Source: an uncultured Bacteroidales bacterium
GTDB taxonomy: Bacteria; Bacteroidota; Bacteroidia; Bacteroidales; Muribaculaceae
Length of the DNA stretch: 39,724 nucleotides
Direction: 5' to 3'
NCBI GenBank assembly: GCA_945829225.1
Contig: CALZTY010000019.1
Location: 1-39,724 of the forward strand
Positions within the stretch are counted from its first letter, which is position 1, and each line of letters begins with the position of its first letter. The notes beneath the pieces are model-generated. The model did not search any database. It saw only the letters and a list, made by a program, of their open reading frames with translations, and was not told the origin of the DNA. The position numbers and the translations under genes were made by a program. Positions 1 through 7,241 of the stretch are shown here, one piece after another.

Positions 1-72
1 ACCGATCTGAGCAGCCTTCTATCCAAAGATTTTTAAATGGTTTTAGGTATTTAGTATTAGACAATAAAAAAG

Positions 73-97
73 TCGAGCCGTGAGGTTCGATTTTTTT
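73..97. terminator. Bidirectional intrinsic terminator
   Basis: A 7-bp stem (73-79 with 84-90, one G-T pair) around a GTGA loop is followed by seven Ts on the plus strand and preceded by a run of As. It can therefore stop transcription both ways. It ends the minus-strand glycan operon and probably a plus-strand gene left of the window. Nothing else is recognisable in bases 1-72. Confidence 0.75.
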
Positions 98-115
98 GTT
101 ATACCTATTTAGCCA

Positions 116-952
116 TCAAAACGGCTTGCGAGGGAAGGCGTCTATGAAACTTCCGGGCGTGCTATTAAATATTTCCACACCACAGTTACCGGCATAGCGA
201 GCGACAGTGTGATAACTGTGGAATGCCACATAGAAACTGTACAAAATATCGTGTAAGCGGTATCCTTGGTATTCCGACGTGGTGCGTTGCTTTTCAGCCT
301 TGCTATCTGCATAGAAATGAGGCTGTATCGACACCACATGGTTTTCCTCGTCGACATGGATGGTCTCGAGCCACGAGTGATCGGCACCGGCAACATATAT
401 ACGCTTTGCGCCCGACCATATAGCGAGCATCAGACTCGGTATTAGCACATTGCGCGGACGAGGCATCGCCAGTCTGTGGTTAAACAAAAAACGCTCGACA
501 CAAGCGAATGACTCAACTCCCACATCATTAAATGCTGTCAAGAGCACCATAGAGTCACCCAAAAGGGTCTGTACTTTGCTATAAAACCGTGCAGGCACCA
601 TGAGCGTCATCTTCCATGATACAGCAGCGATATTGCGCCACAAGGATGCCACATCGGCATGCGACGTACCATTGAAGAAATGTGGGTCGGCAAGCACATA
701 GTAGCGGGGGCGTATCTCATTGAATGATGGCGTATTAGCCATAAAATTCACGCACATTGTCTCTCGCTGTGCCAATTCCGCTCCTCGCTCCTCGAGCACA
801 CTGCGCAACGAAGGTCCGTTGGCGAGAATTATCAACTCGTCCAAGTCGTCGCGCTGCAATGGGCGATGCTGAGGGCGCGAACTCACCATCACCTTGACAA
901 GCGCCTTGACTGTGAGGCACAATTTCTCGACAAACTCAGAGGCTTTCATCAT
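116..952 (-). CDS. DUF115-like Rossmann protein of glycan biosynthesis
   Basis: The 278-aa protein carries the glycine-rich motif LIILANGPSL near residues 40-50, followed by a stretch (VNFMANT, YYVLADPHFF) typical of DUF115/MptE-like proteins found in bacterial surface-glycan loci. Those proteins are thought to bind nucleotides or nucleotide sugars; a distant relation to GT42 sialyltransferases, which share the AGNGPSL-type start, is possible. No signal peptide or membrane segment is visible, so it is probably cytoplasmic. Two adjacent ATGs (952 and 949) could serve as start, and both lie inside the end of the upstream SDR-like gene, which indicates translational coupling. It is the last gene of a four-gene operon and stops just before a terminator. 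The role in glycan assembly is inferred from family and neighbours; the substrate is unknown. Confidence 0.6.
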   Translation of the reverse strand: MMKASEFVEKLCLTVKALVKVMVSSRPQHRPLQRDDLDELIILANGPSLRSVLEERGAELAQRETMCVNFMANTPSFNEIRPRYYVLADPHFFNGTSHADVASLWRNIAAVSWKMTLMVPARFYSKVQTLLGDSMVLLTAFNDVGVESFACVERFLFNHRLAMPRPRNVLIPSLMLAIWSGAKRIYVAGADHSWLETIHVDEENHVVSIQPHFYADSKAEKQRTTSEYQGYRLHDILYSFYVAFHSYHTVARYAGNCGVEIFNSTPGSFIDAFPRKPF

Positions 953-1538
953 CGTAGACGTGAGTCATCAAATACTCAACTACCGACACCGGTTTGAAAT
1001 CAAAGCGCGAGGCAAAGTCACTTCCATCATGGGTATCGTCGGTGGACACCATACGCCGCAATGATGGCGACATCAACAACTTAGCCCACAAGCCTTTGAG
1101 CGTATATATGCGGCGATCCTTGATGCGGTGAGCCAAGGCATCGGCAAGACTATCGTAAGTAGGGTCGCAGAGGTCAGTCACAGTGTACACCCCGGGGCTA
1201 TGCAGAGCCAGAGCCACCGCCTTAGCCACATCGGTGGCATGTACCGTCGACAAGCGAGCCTCCTTGCCTTGAATATGATAGTAATTGCCCGATGCTATCG
1301 CGCGTGCCATCTTCATCGGCTTGCCGCTCATGCCGGTTCCCACAATATTAGGGCAATGCAATGCCACGGCAGTCTCATCCGGGCGATGAGACAATTGATT
1401 GATATCCTGAGTAATAAACACAGTGATATCGGCATCGGTATCCACCAATTCCACATCGGGCAACTCGCGCTCGATGTATGGCAACACAAACTCCGAGTCG
1501 GGCGTAACTATTCTCAATTTCAATGGCTTATCGCTCAT
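936..1538 (-). CDS. Degenerate NAD-dependent epimerase-like (SDR) protein
   Basis: The protein is 200 aa from the ATG at 1538, which overlaps the end of the GT2 gene by 11 bases; a GTG at 1550 is an alternative start. The middle resembles extended short-chain dehydrogenases after their active site: a CPNIVGTG segment (usually RPxxVYGPG), a basic region, then RLSTVHATDVAKAVALAL, which matches the usual YVDDLADAI region. The N-terminal GxxGxxG nucleotide motif and the YxxxK catalytic pair are both absent, and the protein is well short of the usual 300 aa. It is therefore probably a catalytically inactive or highly reduced SDR, perhaps a partner of a neighbouring glycan enzyme. The reading frame is intact and tightly packed in the operon, so it does not look like a dead gene. 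Confidence 0.6.
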   Translation of the reverse strand: MSDKPLKLRIVTPDSEFVLPYIERELPDVELVDTDADITVFITQDINQLSHRPDETAVALHCPNIVGTGMSGKPMKMARAIASGNYYHIQGKEARLSTVHATDVAKAVALALHSPGVYTVTDLCDPTYDSLADALAHRIKDRRIYTLKGLWAKLLMSPSLRRMVSTDDTHDGSDFASRFDFKPVSVVEYLMTHVYDDESL

Positions 1539-2286
1539 AATTAGGTGCACTTATGAGGTTACGCAACACATATATATATTTAGCGAGTAGTCTGAACGGA
1601 TTGGCTGGCATTCCATTGAGTTTCAATGCCTTCCACTTTTCGACATTATTGGTGAGTAACCTGGCGCTCCACATCGTAGAACGGCCTCCGGTGGTCATCT
1701 CTGCAATAACCAGTGGTAAATATTTATACTTCAGGCTCTTATCCTTAAACAGGCGTATCCACATCTCAAAGTCGGCAGCCTTGGGGAAGTCAAGGCGATA
1801 CTTGCCTATCTTCTCCCACACGCGCCTGCGGATATACAGTGTAGGGTGAGCCGGAGCGATGCCACCCAATAGGTTGGACGGCTTGAATTTACCCGCGTAA
1901 TATATGCGTACATGCTTGTAAGTCACAGGCTTGACATATCGCATATCGCCATAAATAAACTCGAGATCGGGATCAGCCTCAAACTCCTTGGCGATAGTAT
2001 TCAACACTTTGCCATGCGCCATGGCATCGTTGCCATGGATAAAGCCTAAGATATCACCGCTACACAGGATAAAACCATAGTTCAGAGCATCATAGGTGCC
2101 ATTTGGCTCTAATTGGGCAAATTTCACACCGGGAAATTCCGCCACCACCGATGCCGTATTATCGGTGGAATGACCGTCAACCACAATATGTTCCAAGTCG
2201 GGATACCCCTGAGCAGCCACCGATGCAAGCGAGTGTCGCAATGCTTCGGCTTCATTAAGCGTGACGGTGACAATAGAAATCTTCAT
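1528..2286 (-). CDS. Family 2 glycosyltransferase
   Basis: A 252-aa GT-A fold enzyme of the GT2 family. It begins with SIVTVTLNEAE, continues with HIVVDGHSTDNT (nucleotide-sugar binding) and has GFIHGNDA at the DXD-like metal site, followed by an FEMWIRLF acceptor-side motif. WcaA/WcaE-type glycosyltransferases of capsule and exopolysaccharide synthesis have this layout and length. It transfers a sugar from a nucleotide donor to a lipid-linked glycan on the cytoplasmic face of the inner membrane. The ATG at 2286 was chosen because the fold starts directly after it and it overlaps the upstream stop as ATGA; the reading frame stays open another 111 bases upstream but that part is not GT-like. 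Donor and acceptor sugars cannot be told from sequence. Confidence 0.88.
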   Translation of the reverse strand: MKISIVTVTLNEAEALRHSLASVAAQGYPDLEHIVVDGHSTDNTASVVAEFPGVKFAQLEPNGTYDALNYGFILCSGDILGFIHGNDAMAHGKVLNTIAKEFEADPDLEFIYGDMRYVKPVTYKHVRIYYAGKFKPSNLLGGIAPAHPTLYIRRRVWEKIGKYRLDFPKAADFEMWIRLFKDKSLKYKYLPLVIAEMTTGGRSTMWSARLLTNNVEKWKALKLNGMPANPFRLLAKYIYVLRNLISAPNYER

Positions 2287-3662
2287 ACAATTGATTGAAG
2301 ATAAAAACAAGTGCCCAATGCGAGGGCTAATAATACAATAAAAATAGTGAGCCACAGCCGCAACGAGCGCTCGCGGTAGCATTTCACAGCCACCCATGCC
2401 GCTGCCGGCAACAGCATCGGCAGATATGTCAAGCAGTAACGCGATATGCGCCCCGAGGTCATGTACGCCGTCATAACGGTCATCAGCACGCCGAAGAGCA
2501 CGGTCACTTGCATCTCACGATTGCTGTGTTTATAGCACTTGAATAGCCAGTAGACGATCATCGCGCCGGCTATATACCATGCAAAGCCTATATGCGCCAG
2601 GGCTTGGCTCGGTCCGAATATTATATGTCGTTCCATTCCCCATGGCAGCGGCAGCAAGAACTGCAACCCCACGGTCAATGGCAACAAAAGTATCTTGAAA
2701 TAAATCGGCAAGCGCCCATAATCGCCTATTACGTTTTCAAATGGCGCCGATGCCTCGTTGGATATTAATAAATATGTGCCATTATCGGCATTAACATAAT
2801 TAGTCAATCCTATTCTTCCATTCCAATTATATTGCTCAAAACGGAATAAGAAATACGCCACAACGCACACACCGATGCTAATCCAAAATGCCTTGCTGAC
2901 TTGCGGCTTTGCCCCCATAGACATCATGAAGAAGCCCGCAATGACAAACGCCAAATAGTTTGTGCGTATCAAGCCCAAGAACGTCAAGGAGGCAGCAAGA
3001 ATAAGCGCCGAGACTATCGTAACCCTTTCATTTTGCTTCCACTTGATGGTAATGAACATCACCACTGCCATCGTCAGAGTCACTGCGCAGTCCTTGATGA
3101 GCACAGCGCTCTGTGCCAGCAAATAAAACATCAACAAAGCAATAGCCATCGTAGCCGTGCCTATGCGACAATCGCCGGTGAGGCGACGCCCGATGGCTCC
3201 CATCACAGCAATTGAAGCCACATAACACAGGCTGCAAAATACAATCAGCACCGTAATATCGCGACCGAAGAGCCACATCAATGCAACATACAGATATTCG
3301 TGCAAGCACCATTGACCTACCGGCTCAACATCTCCATATAAATGATAGCAAGCCCAACTCCAATCGCGAGCCGCATCAGTATTCAACAACACGGGATGCG
3401 ATGCCGTGCCACCTGCCGCTATCGTGAAATAATTGATGTTCAAAACCACCAAGCACATCGACACCGTCGCCGCCGTGAGCAACAACAAAGTATCGACACG
3501 CCTTCCAATCTTGCGATGCAACAAGGCAATAGCCACATAATCAATGACTAAGCCACCTACGACATATGCAACCCCTGCACCCTGCCACACCATCAACGAT
3601 GCCGCCACGAGGCACAGAGAAACCATGAATGAGACGCTTAGAAACACATTCTCCGATTTCAT
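2283..3662 (-). CDS. Polytopic membrane protein, likely GT-C glycosyltransferase or polymerase
   Basis: A 459-aa protein made almost entirely of hydrophobic helices (about ten or more). The first large loop after the early helices carries TDAARDWSWACYH, an acidic motif where GT-C enzymes such as PMT/ArnT keep their catalytic Asp, followed by HEYLYVALMWLFG as in that superfamily. A Wzy-type polymerase is the main alternative. It would act in the inner membrane with a polyprenyl-phosphate sugar donor. Start at 3662: the frame is open for 222 bases more upstream, but that would run through the divergent promoter region and into glsA. The -7 box lies only 3 bases before the ATG, which predicts a nearly leaderless mRNA. 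First gene of the glycan operon. Confidence 0.6.
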   Translation of the reverse strand: MKSENVFLSVSFMVSLCLVAASLMVWQGAGVAYVVGGLVIDYVAIALLHRKIGRRVDTLLLLTAATVSMCLVVLNINYFTIAAGGTASHPVLLNTDAARDWSWACYHLYGDVEPVGQWCLHEYLYVALMWLFGRDITVLIVFCSLCYVASIAVMGAIGRRLTGDCRIGTATMAIALLMFYLLAQSAVLIKDCAVTLTMAVVMFITIKWKQNERVTIVSALILAASLTFLGLIRTNYLAFVIAGFFMMSMGAKPQVSKAFWISIGVCVVAYFLFRFEQYNWNGRIGLTNYVNADNGTYLLISNEASAPFENVIGDYGRLPIYFKILLLPLTVGLQFLLPLPWGMERHIIFGPSQALAHIGFAWYIAGAMIVYWLFKCYKHSNREMQVTVLFGVLMTVMTAYMTSGRISRYCLTYLPMLLPAAAWVAVKCYRERSLRLWLTIFIVLLALALGTCFYLQSIV

Positions 3663-3665
3663 GAT

Positions 3666-3700
3666 GCAAAAATAACTAAAATTTTGCTTACAAGCACCAA
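3666..3700 (-). promoter_or_regulatory. Promoter of the glycan operon
   Basis: On the minus strand a TATTTTTGC box (3674-3666) matches the Bacteroidetes -7 consensus TAnnTTTGC. TTG triplets 16 nt (3693-3691) and 23 nt (3700-3698) upstream can serve as the -33 element. The predicted transcript starts at or within a base of the ATG at 3662. Confidence 0.55.
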
Positions 3701-3701
3701 T

Positions 3702-3728
3702 TTGGTGGATAATTATTAATAAATTTGC
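3702..3728 (+). promoter_or_regulatory. Promoter of glsAB
   Basis: TAAATTTGC at 3720-3728 fits the -7 consensus and ends 7 bases before the glsA ATG. The nearest TTG (3702-3704) is 15 nt away, shorter than the usual 17-23, so the -33 part is uncertain. The leader would be about 5 nt. Confidence 0.5.
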
Positions 3729-3735
3729 ACTTCGA

Positions 3736-4587
3736 ATGGAAAAAGAAACAAAAACGACTGCCAACGCGCCCATCGAGATAGACCTTGCCAAGGTCTTGAA
3801 GGCACGTAAAGGCACTTCACACATTCCGCGATGGATTGTGCGAGCCCTCGAGCGCTTGATATGCCAGCAGCAACTCAACGACATGCTCCGCTACGCATTT
3901 CCGCGCCGTGGAGCCGAGTTCTGCCGTGCCGTCCTCGAGCACCTCGGCATCACAGTCAGCGTGGAGGGCACCGAACACTTGCCCGCGACCGATCGCCGCG
4001 TCATCTACGTGAGCAACCACCCCCTGGGGGGACTTGACGGCTTGGCGCTCATCGACCGCATCACCGCGCGACACGGCATCGAGCCGGCATTCATCGTCAA
4101 CGACTTCCTCATGGCTGTCGAGCCCCTCAGCGAGGTTTTCCTACCCGTCAATAAGCACGGTGCCCAGTCGCGCGAAGCGTCCGAAGCCATCGACCGCGTT
4201 ATGGAGTCCGACCGCCCCGTGGTCATTTTCCCCGCCGGACTATGCTCGCGACGTCGCCACGGGGTCATCGCTGACTTGCAATGGCACAAAATGTTTGTCG
4301 TCAAGGCTCGCAAATATTGCCGCACTGTCGTCCCCTTGCACTTCTGCGGTAGAAATTCCTCAAAATTCTACAACATCGCCCGACAGCGCGAACGCCTCGG
4401 CATACACTTCAACATAGAAATGATTTTGCTCCCAAGCGAGGTGTTCAAGGCGCGCGGCAAGCATTTCTCCATCATCTGCGGCGACCCAATCGCCCCCGAT
4501 GCCCTCGTCGGCGATCCCAATCAAGTGGCGGCTTCTATCCGCCAAACCGTAATTGACATGGTACACACCAACATCATAAAGCAATGA
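3736..4587 (+). CDS. glsA: Glycine-lipid O-acyltransferase (PlsC-like)
   Basis: A 283-aa lysophospholipid-acyltransferase-type enzyme. The acceptor/acyl site motif is NHPLGGLDG with H95 and D101, so the spacing is H-x5-D instead of the H-x4-D of classical PlsC; this spacing is typical of the hemolysin/OlsA-like subgroup. The motif VVIFPAGLCSRRR (near residues 158-170) is the second conserved block (FPEGxxS in PlsC). In Bacteroides thetaiotaomicron the adjacent glsB and glsA genes make glycine lipids: GlsB N-acylates glycine and GlsA adds the second, ester-linked acyl chain. The same pair lies here with an ATGA overlap, which is the main reason for the name. It acts at the inner membrane. Alternative: an acyltransferase for another amino-acid lipid such as ornithine lipid. 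Confidence 0.78.
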   Translation: MEKETKTTANAPIEIDLAKVLKARKGTSHIPRWIVRALERLICQQQLNDMLRYAFPRRGAEFCRAVLEHLGITVSVEGTEHLPATDRRVIYVSNHPLGGLDGLALIDRITARHGIEPAFIVNDFLMAVEPLSEVFLPVNKHGAQSREASEAIDRVMESDRPVVIFPAGLCSRRRHGVIADLQWHKMFVVKARKYCRTVVPLHFCGRNSSKFYNIARQRERLGIHFNIEMILLPSEVFKARGKHFSIICGDPIAPDALVGDPNQVAASIRQTVIDMVHTNIIKQ

Positions 4588-5537
4588 ATCAGAGAATAAT
4601 AGACCCTGTAGACCCCGAACTTATTGAAAGTGAACTCACGCCCGAGCGCTTCTTGCGCGATACCAACAAGGCGGGCAATCAAATATATGTAGTCAGCGCC
4701 GCCGACTCCCCCAACGTGATGCGCGAGGTGGGACGTCTGCGCGAAATTGCCTTCCGCCTCGCCGGCGGAGGCACCGGCAAGGACTGCGATATCGACGAAT
4801 TTGACACCATGGACCCTCCTTGCCGCCAACTCATCGTCTGGGACCCCGAGAGTAAGTTGATTCTCGGCGGTTATAGATACATATGTGGCAACGACATACG
4901 CTTTGAGATGCCCGGACGTCCGCGCATCGCCACTGCCCACATGTTCAACTTCTCCGAGCGATTTATCACCGACTTCCTCCCCTACACCCTCGAATTAGGG
5001 CGCTCTTTCGTGCGCCCCGAGTATCAATCCTCGCGTGCCGGAGCCAAGGCTCTATATACCCTCGACAACCTCTGGGACGGGCTCGGTGGTTTGACCGTCG
5101 TACATCCCGAGATCAAGTACCTCTTTGGCAAAGTCACCATGTATCCCAATTACACCGGCGAGTGCCGCGATATGATTCTATTCTTCTTGCAAAAGCACTT
5201 CCCCGACCCCGACAACTTGGTGCGCCCGATTATCCCCTTGAAGACCAATATGCCCACCGAGGAATTGGAAAAAATCTTCACCGGCAAGGATTTCAAGGAG
5301 GATTACCTCATCCTCAATGCCCGTGTGCGAGCACATGGCGACAATATTCCGCCCTTGGTTAATGCCTACATGAGCCTCTCGCCCACGATGCGCATGTTTG
5401 GCACCGCCATCAACTATGAATTTGGCAACGTCGAGGAGAGCGGCATTTTCTTCGCAGTCGACGAAATCCTCGATGCCAAGAAGAAACGCCACATCGACAC
5501 ATTCCACTTCAACGGCGACTACAGCGACTCATTCTAA
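4584..5537 (+). CDS. glsB: Glycine N-acyltransferase, GNAT/OlsB-like
   Basis: A 317-aa member of the hemolysin-associated GNAT acyltransferases (OlsB/GlsB family), which move a 3-hydroxyacyl chain from acyl-ACP to the amino group of an amino acid. Family marks include LREIAFRLAGGGTGKDCDIDEFD near residues 50-75 (conserved Arg-Glu and Asp-x-Asp positions), LELGRSFVRPEYQ and the following acyl-donor region. Start codon overlaps the glsA stop (ATGA), so the two are translationally coupled and made together. The combination is the one known for bacterial glycine lipids in Bacteroides. A degraded esterase-like fragment begins 5 bases after its stop. Whether glycine or another amino acid is used cannot be decided from sequence alone. 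Confidence 0.8.
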   Translation: MNQRIIDPVDPELIESELTPERFLRDTNKAGNQIYVVSAADSPNVMREVGRLREIAFRLAGGGTGKDCDIDEFDTMDPPCRQLIVWDPESKLILGGYRYICGNDIRFEMPGRPRIATAHMFNFSERFITDFLPYTLELGRSFVRPEYQSSRAGAKALYTLDNLWDGLGGLTVVHPEIKYLFGKVTMYPNYTGECRDMILFFLQKHFPDPDNLVRPIIPLKTNMPTEELEKIFTGKDFKEDYLILNARVRAHGDNIPPLVNAYMSLSPTMRMFGTAINYEFGNVEESGIFFAVDEILDAKKKRHIDTFHFNGDYSDSF

Positions 5538-5542
5538 CACGC

Positions 5543-5767
5543 TATGAGACAGATGGCATTCTGTGCAACGCGCCGGCTGTTCTCGACTCGCTCATGGCTG
5601 TCGGCGACATTCCCGTCACGATAGGCGTATTTCTGCAACCCGGAGTGGTGTATGGCGACGATGGTACGGTCCTTCGCTACAACCGCAGCAATGATTGCTA
5701 CGCACGTTGCATACGGGTAACGGCACCTGTCAAGGGCTCGCGTCCGGCATCTCAGGGTCAAGGCTGA
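5543..5767 (+). pseudogene. Fragment of an enterochelin-esterase-like gene
   Basis: In the frame beginning at 5543 the plus strand reads YETDGILCNAPAVLDSLMAV, then GDIPVTIGVFLQPGVV and LRYNRSNDCYARC, ending at TGA 5765-5767. This matches the middle of Fes/esterase D-like proteins of Bacteroidetes, where FQDG, a VLDNLI helix, a MPVTIGVFxxPG strand and an NRSxEYD...YARF segment follow in this order. The normal N-terminal part, the catalytic GxSxG and the C-terminal half are missing: the fragment abuts the glsB stop on the left and overlaps the end of rsmD on the right. There is no start codon in a sensible place. It is best read as the relic of a gene that once stood between glsB and rsmD. Confidence 0.6.
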
Positions 5768-6306
5768 GGCTCCGGAACTATAAAAATCGAGAAATTTACC
5801 GAGCCATACTCGCGATGGTTGGTAAATCCGGGCAATGCCGAGAAATCATATGCCCGCGAGTGCTCCACTATCACCATGGTGCCCGGCTTGACCGCTCCAC
5901 TGCCCAATATCCGCACCGGTATCTCGTCGAAATGCTCCATAGTATAGGGCGGGTCGGCAAACACTATGTCATAGGGCTGGTGACACGTCTCCAGAAATTT
6001 AAACACATCTCCCTTGATAATTCGATGATTTTCAGCACCTAACAAGCCAGAGACCTTCTTGATAAAGGCATATTGTGTGGCAGCCTTCTCCACCGAGGTC
6101 ACCTCAATGCACTCGCGCGAGAGAAACTCAAACGATATGGCTCCGGTGCCTGCAAAGAGGTCGAGCACGCGACACTCCTCAATATCCACCATATTCTCCA
6201 GCACATTGAAGATGTTCTCGCGCGCGAAGTCGGTCGTCGGGCGAGCGGTAATATTGGTGGGCACGTCGAAGCGACGACGTCCGTATTTTCCTCGTATTAT
6301 GCGCAT
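5758..6306 (-). CDS. rsmD: 16S rRNA (guanine966-N2)-methyltransferase
   Basis: A 182-aa SAM-dependent methyltransferase of the RsmD family, of normal length. It opens with MRIIRGKYGRRRFDVP, carries the substrate segment TARPTTDFARENIFNVL, the SAM-binding motif VLDLFAGTGAISFE near residues 47-60 and the catalytic FADPPY near 117. The enzyme methylates N2 of G966 in the 30S small-subunit rRNA. It starts 5 bases after the stop of the DUF3822 gene, and the two are linked the same way in other Bacteroidales. Its last bases overlap the decayed esterase fragment on the other strand. Confidence 0.95.
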   Translation of the reverse strand: MRIIRGKYGRRRFDVPTNITARPTTDFARENIFNVLENMVDIEECRVLDLFAGTGAISFEFLSRECIEVTSVEKAATQYAFIKKVSGLLGAENHRIIKGDVFKFLETCHQPYDIVFADPPYTMEHFDEIPVRILGSGAVKPGTMVIVEHSRAYDFSALPGFTNHREYGSVNFSIFIVPEPQP

Positions 6307-6311
6307 AAGTA

Positions 6312-7130
6312 TCAGGATTTGGGCGTATTAACTATCATCTCCAACTCGAGGTCGCGAGCGCTCAGCGGCGCTGTCGACGGAATGATTAGCGGCAATACCT
6401 TGGGAGCATATTTCTGCAATGCCGGCAACACGGCGGCGCGACGGTCTTTGTCACCGCCAAGAAACACCTCATCGCCTGCCCCGAGGTCGATGTGCGCGGC
6501 TGTCGCGGCTGCCAATATATAATAAATGGTGTCGTTGAGGTCGCTACAAGATATGTATGTGGCAGCATCCAAGCCATGGTTGTTGTACACAACTATCTCC
6601 ATATCCCTGCCGTGACGTAGGTTGACAAACATCTTTGCCGTATTGCCCAGGCGGCTGCGCGTGGCAAAGAATGAGCCAAGCACCGCGATATGGCTGCGCA
6701 GGGTGGCGCGGTCGAAGGTGCGCTGCACAAAACGGAACACCTCGCGATCGACGGCTGCAGCCACACAGTGCCGGCGGTCGATATCGTCAAAAATATATGC
6801 CGGATTGTCGTGGTCAAACATCTCAGCCAAGGCATCAGCAAGGTCTTGGTCGCCGCTTGACTCGCTCGGTAGCACATGAAAACGCGATGTCACGGCAATC
6901 ACCGTCGTGTGCTTGAACTGACTGAGCAGCAGCGGATTGCTATACACCGCCTCCTCGAGCGCCGCAGCCACGGTGGAGGTCACTGTCAATGGTATCCGAG
7001 CCACCAACGGCTCCTCGCCGGGGTCGTCGCCGGTGATCAGCACCTCAAGCACCGAGTTGCTGAAACTCAGTGTCAAATACCTATGCTCGGTATTCTTGAT
7101 CAAATCGCGTGTCAGTGGTGTCGTTATCAT
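6312..7130 (-). CDS. DUF3822 family protein
   Basis: A 272-aa protein from the ATG at 7130. Sequence features such as YLTLSFSNSVLEVLI near the start, LLSQFKHTTVIAVTSRFHVLP and DIDRRHCVAAAVDREVFRF match DUF3822, a Bacteroidetes family with an actin/ASKHA-like look that is nearly always found upstream of rsmD. No signal peptide or membrane helix. Function unknown; conserved linkage hints at a role near ribosome biogenesis or phosphopantetheine metabolism, but that is speculation. A TTG at 7139 could extend it by three residues, yet that codon lies inside the -7 promoter box, so the ATG is preferred. Confidence 0.8.
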   Translation of the reverse strand: MITTPLTRDLIKNTEHRYLTLSFSNSVLEVLITGDDPGEEPLVARIPLTVTSTVAAALEEAVYSNPLLLSQFKHTTVIAVTSRFHVLPSESSGDQDLADALAEMFDHDNPAYIFDDIDRRHCVAAAVDREVFRFVQRTFDRATLRSHIAVLGSFFATRSRLGNTAKMFVNLRHGRDMEIVVYNNHGLDAATYISCSDLNDTIYYILAAATAAHIDLGAGDEVFLGGDKDRRAAVLPALQKYAPKVLPLIIPSTAPLSARDLELEMIVNTPKS

Positions 7131-7136
7131 CGACAA

Positions 7137-7144
7137 CAAAGTTA
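7137..7144 (-). promoter_or_regulatory. -7 box of the DUF3822-rsmD operon
   Basis: Minus-strand TAACTTTG sits 6 bases before the ATG at 7130 and matches TAnnTTTG. No well-spaced TTG was seen upstream. It predicts a very short leader and supports the start choice. Confidence 0.45.
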
Positions 7145-7241
7145 AGCATTTTTTTGCAATTCACAGCTCTCCGCCCCCATTATTTCACATTTGCGGCGGG
7201 TCTCGGGTTCACACCCGACATAATTTACCTTACAAATCGGA

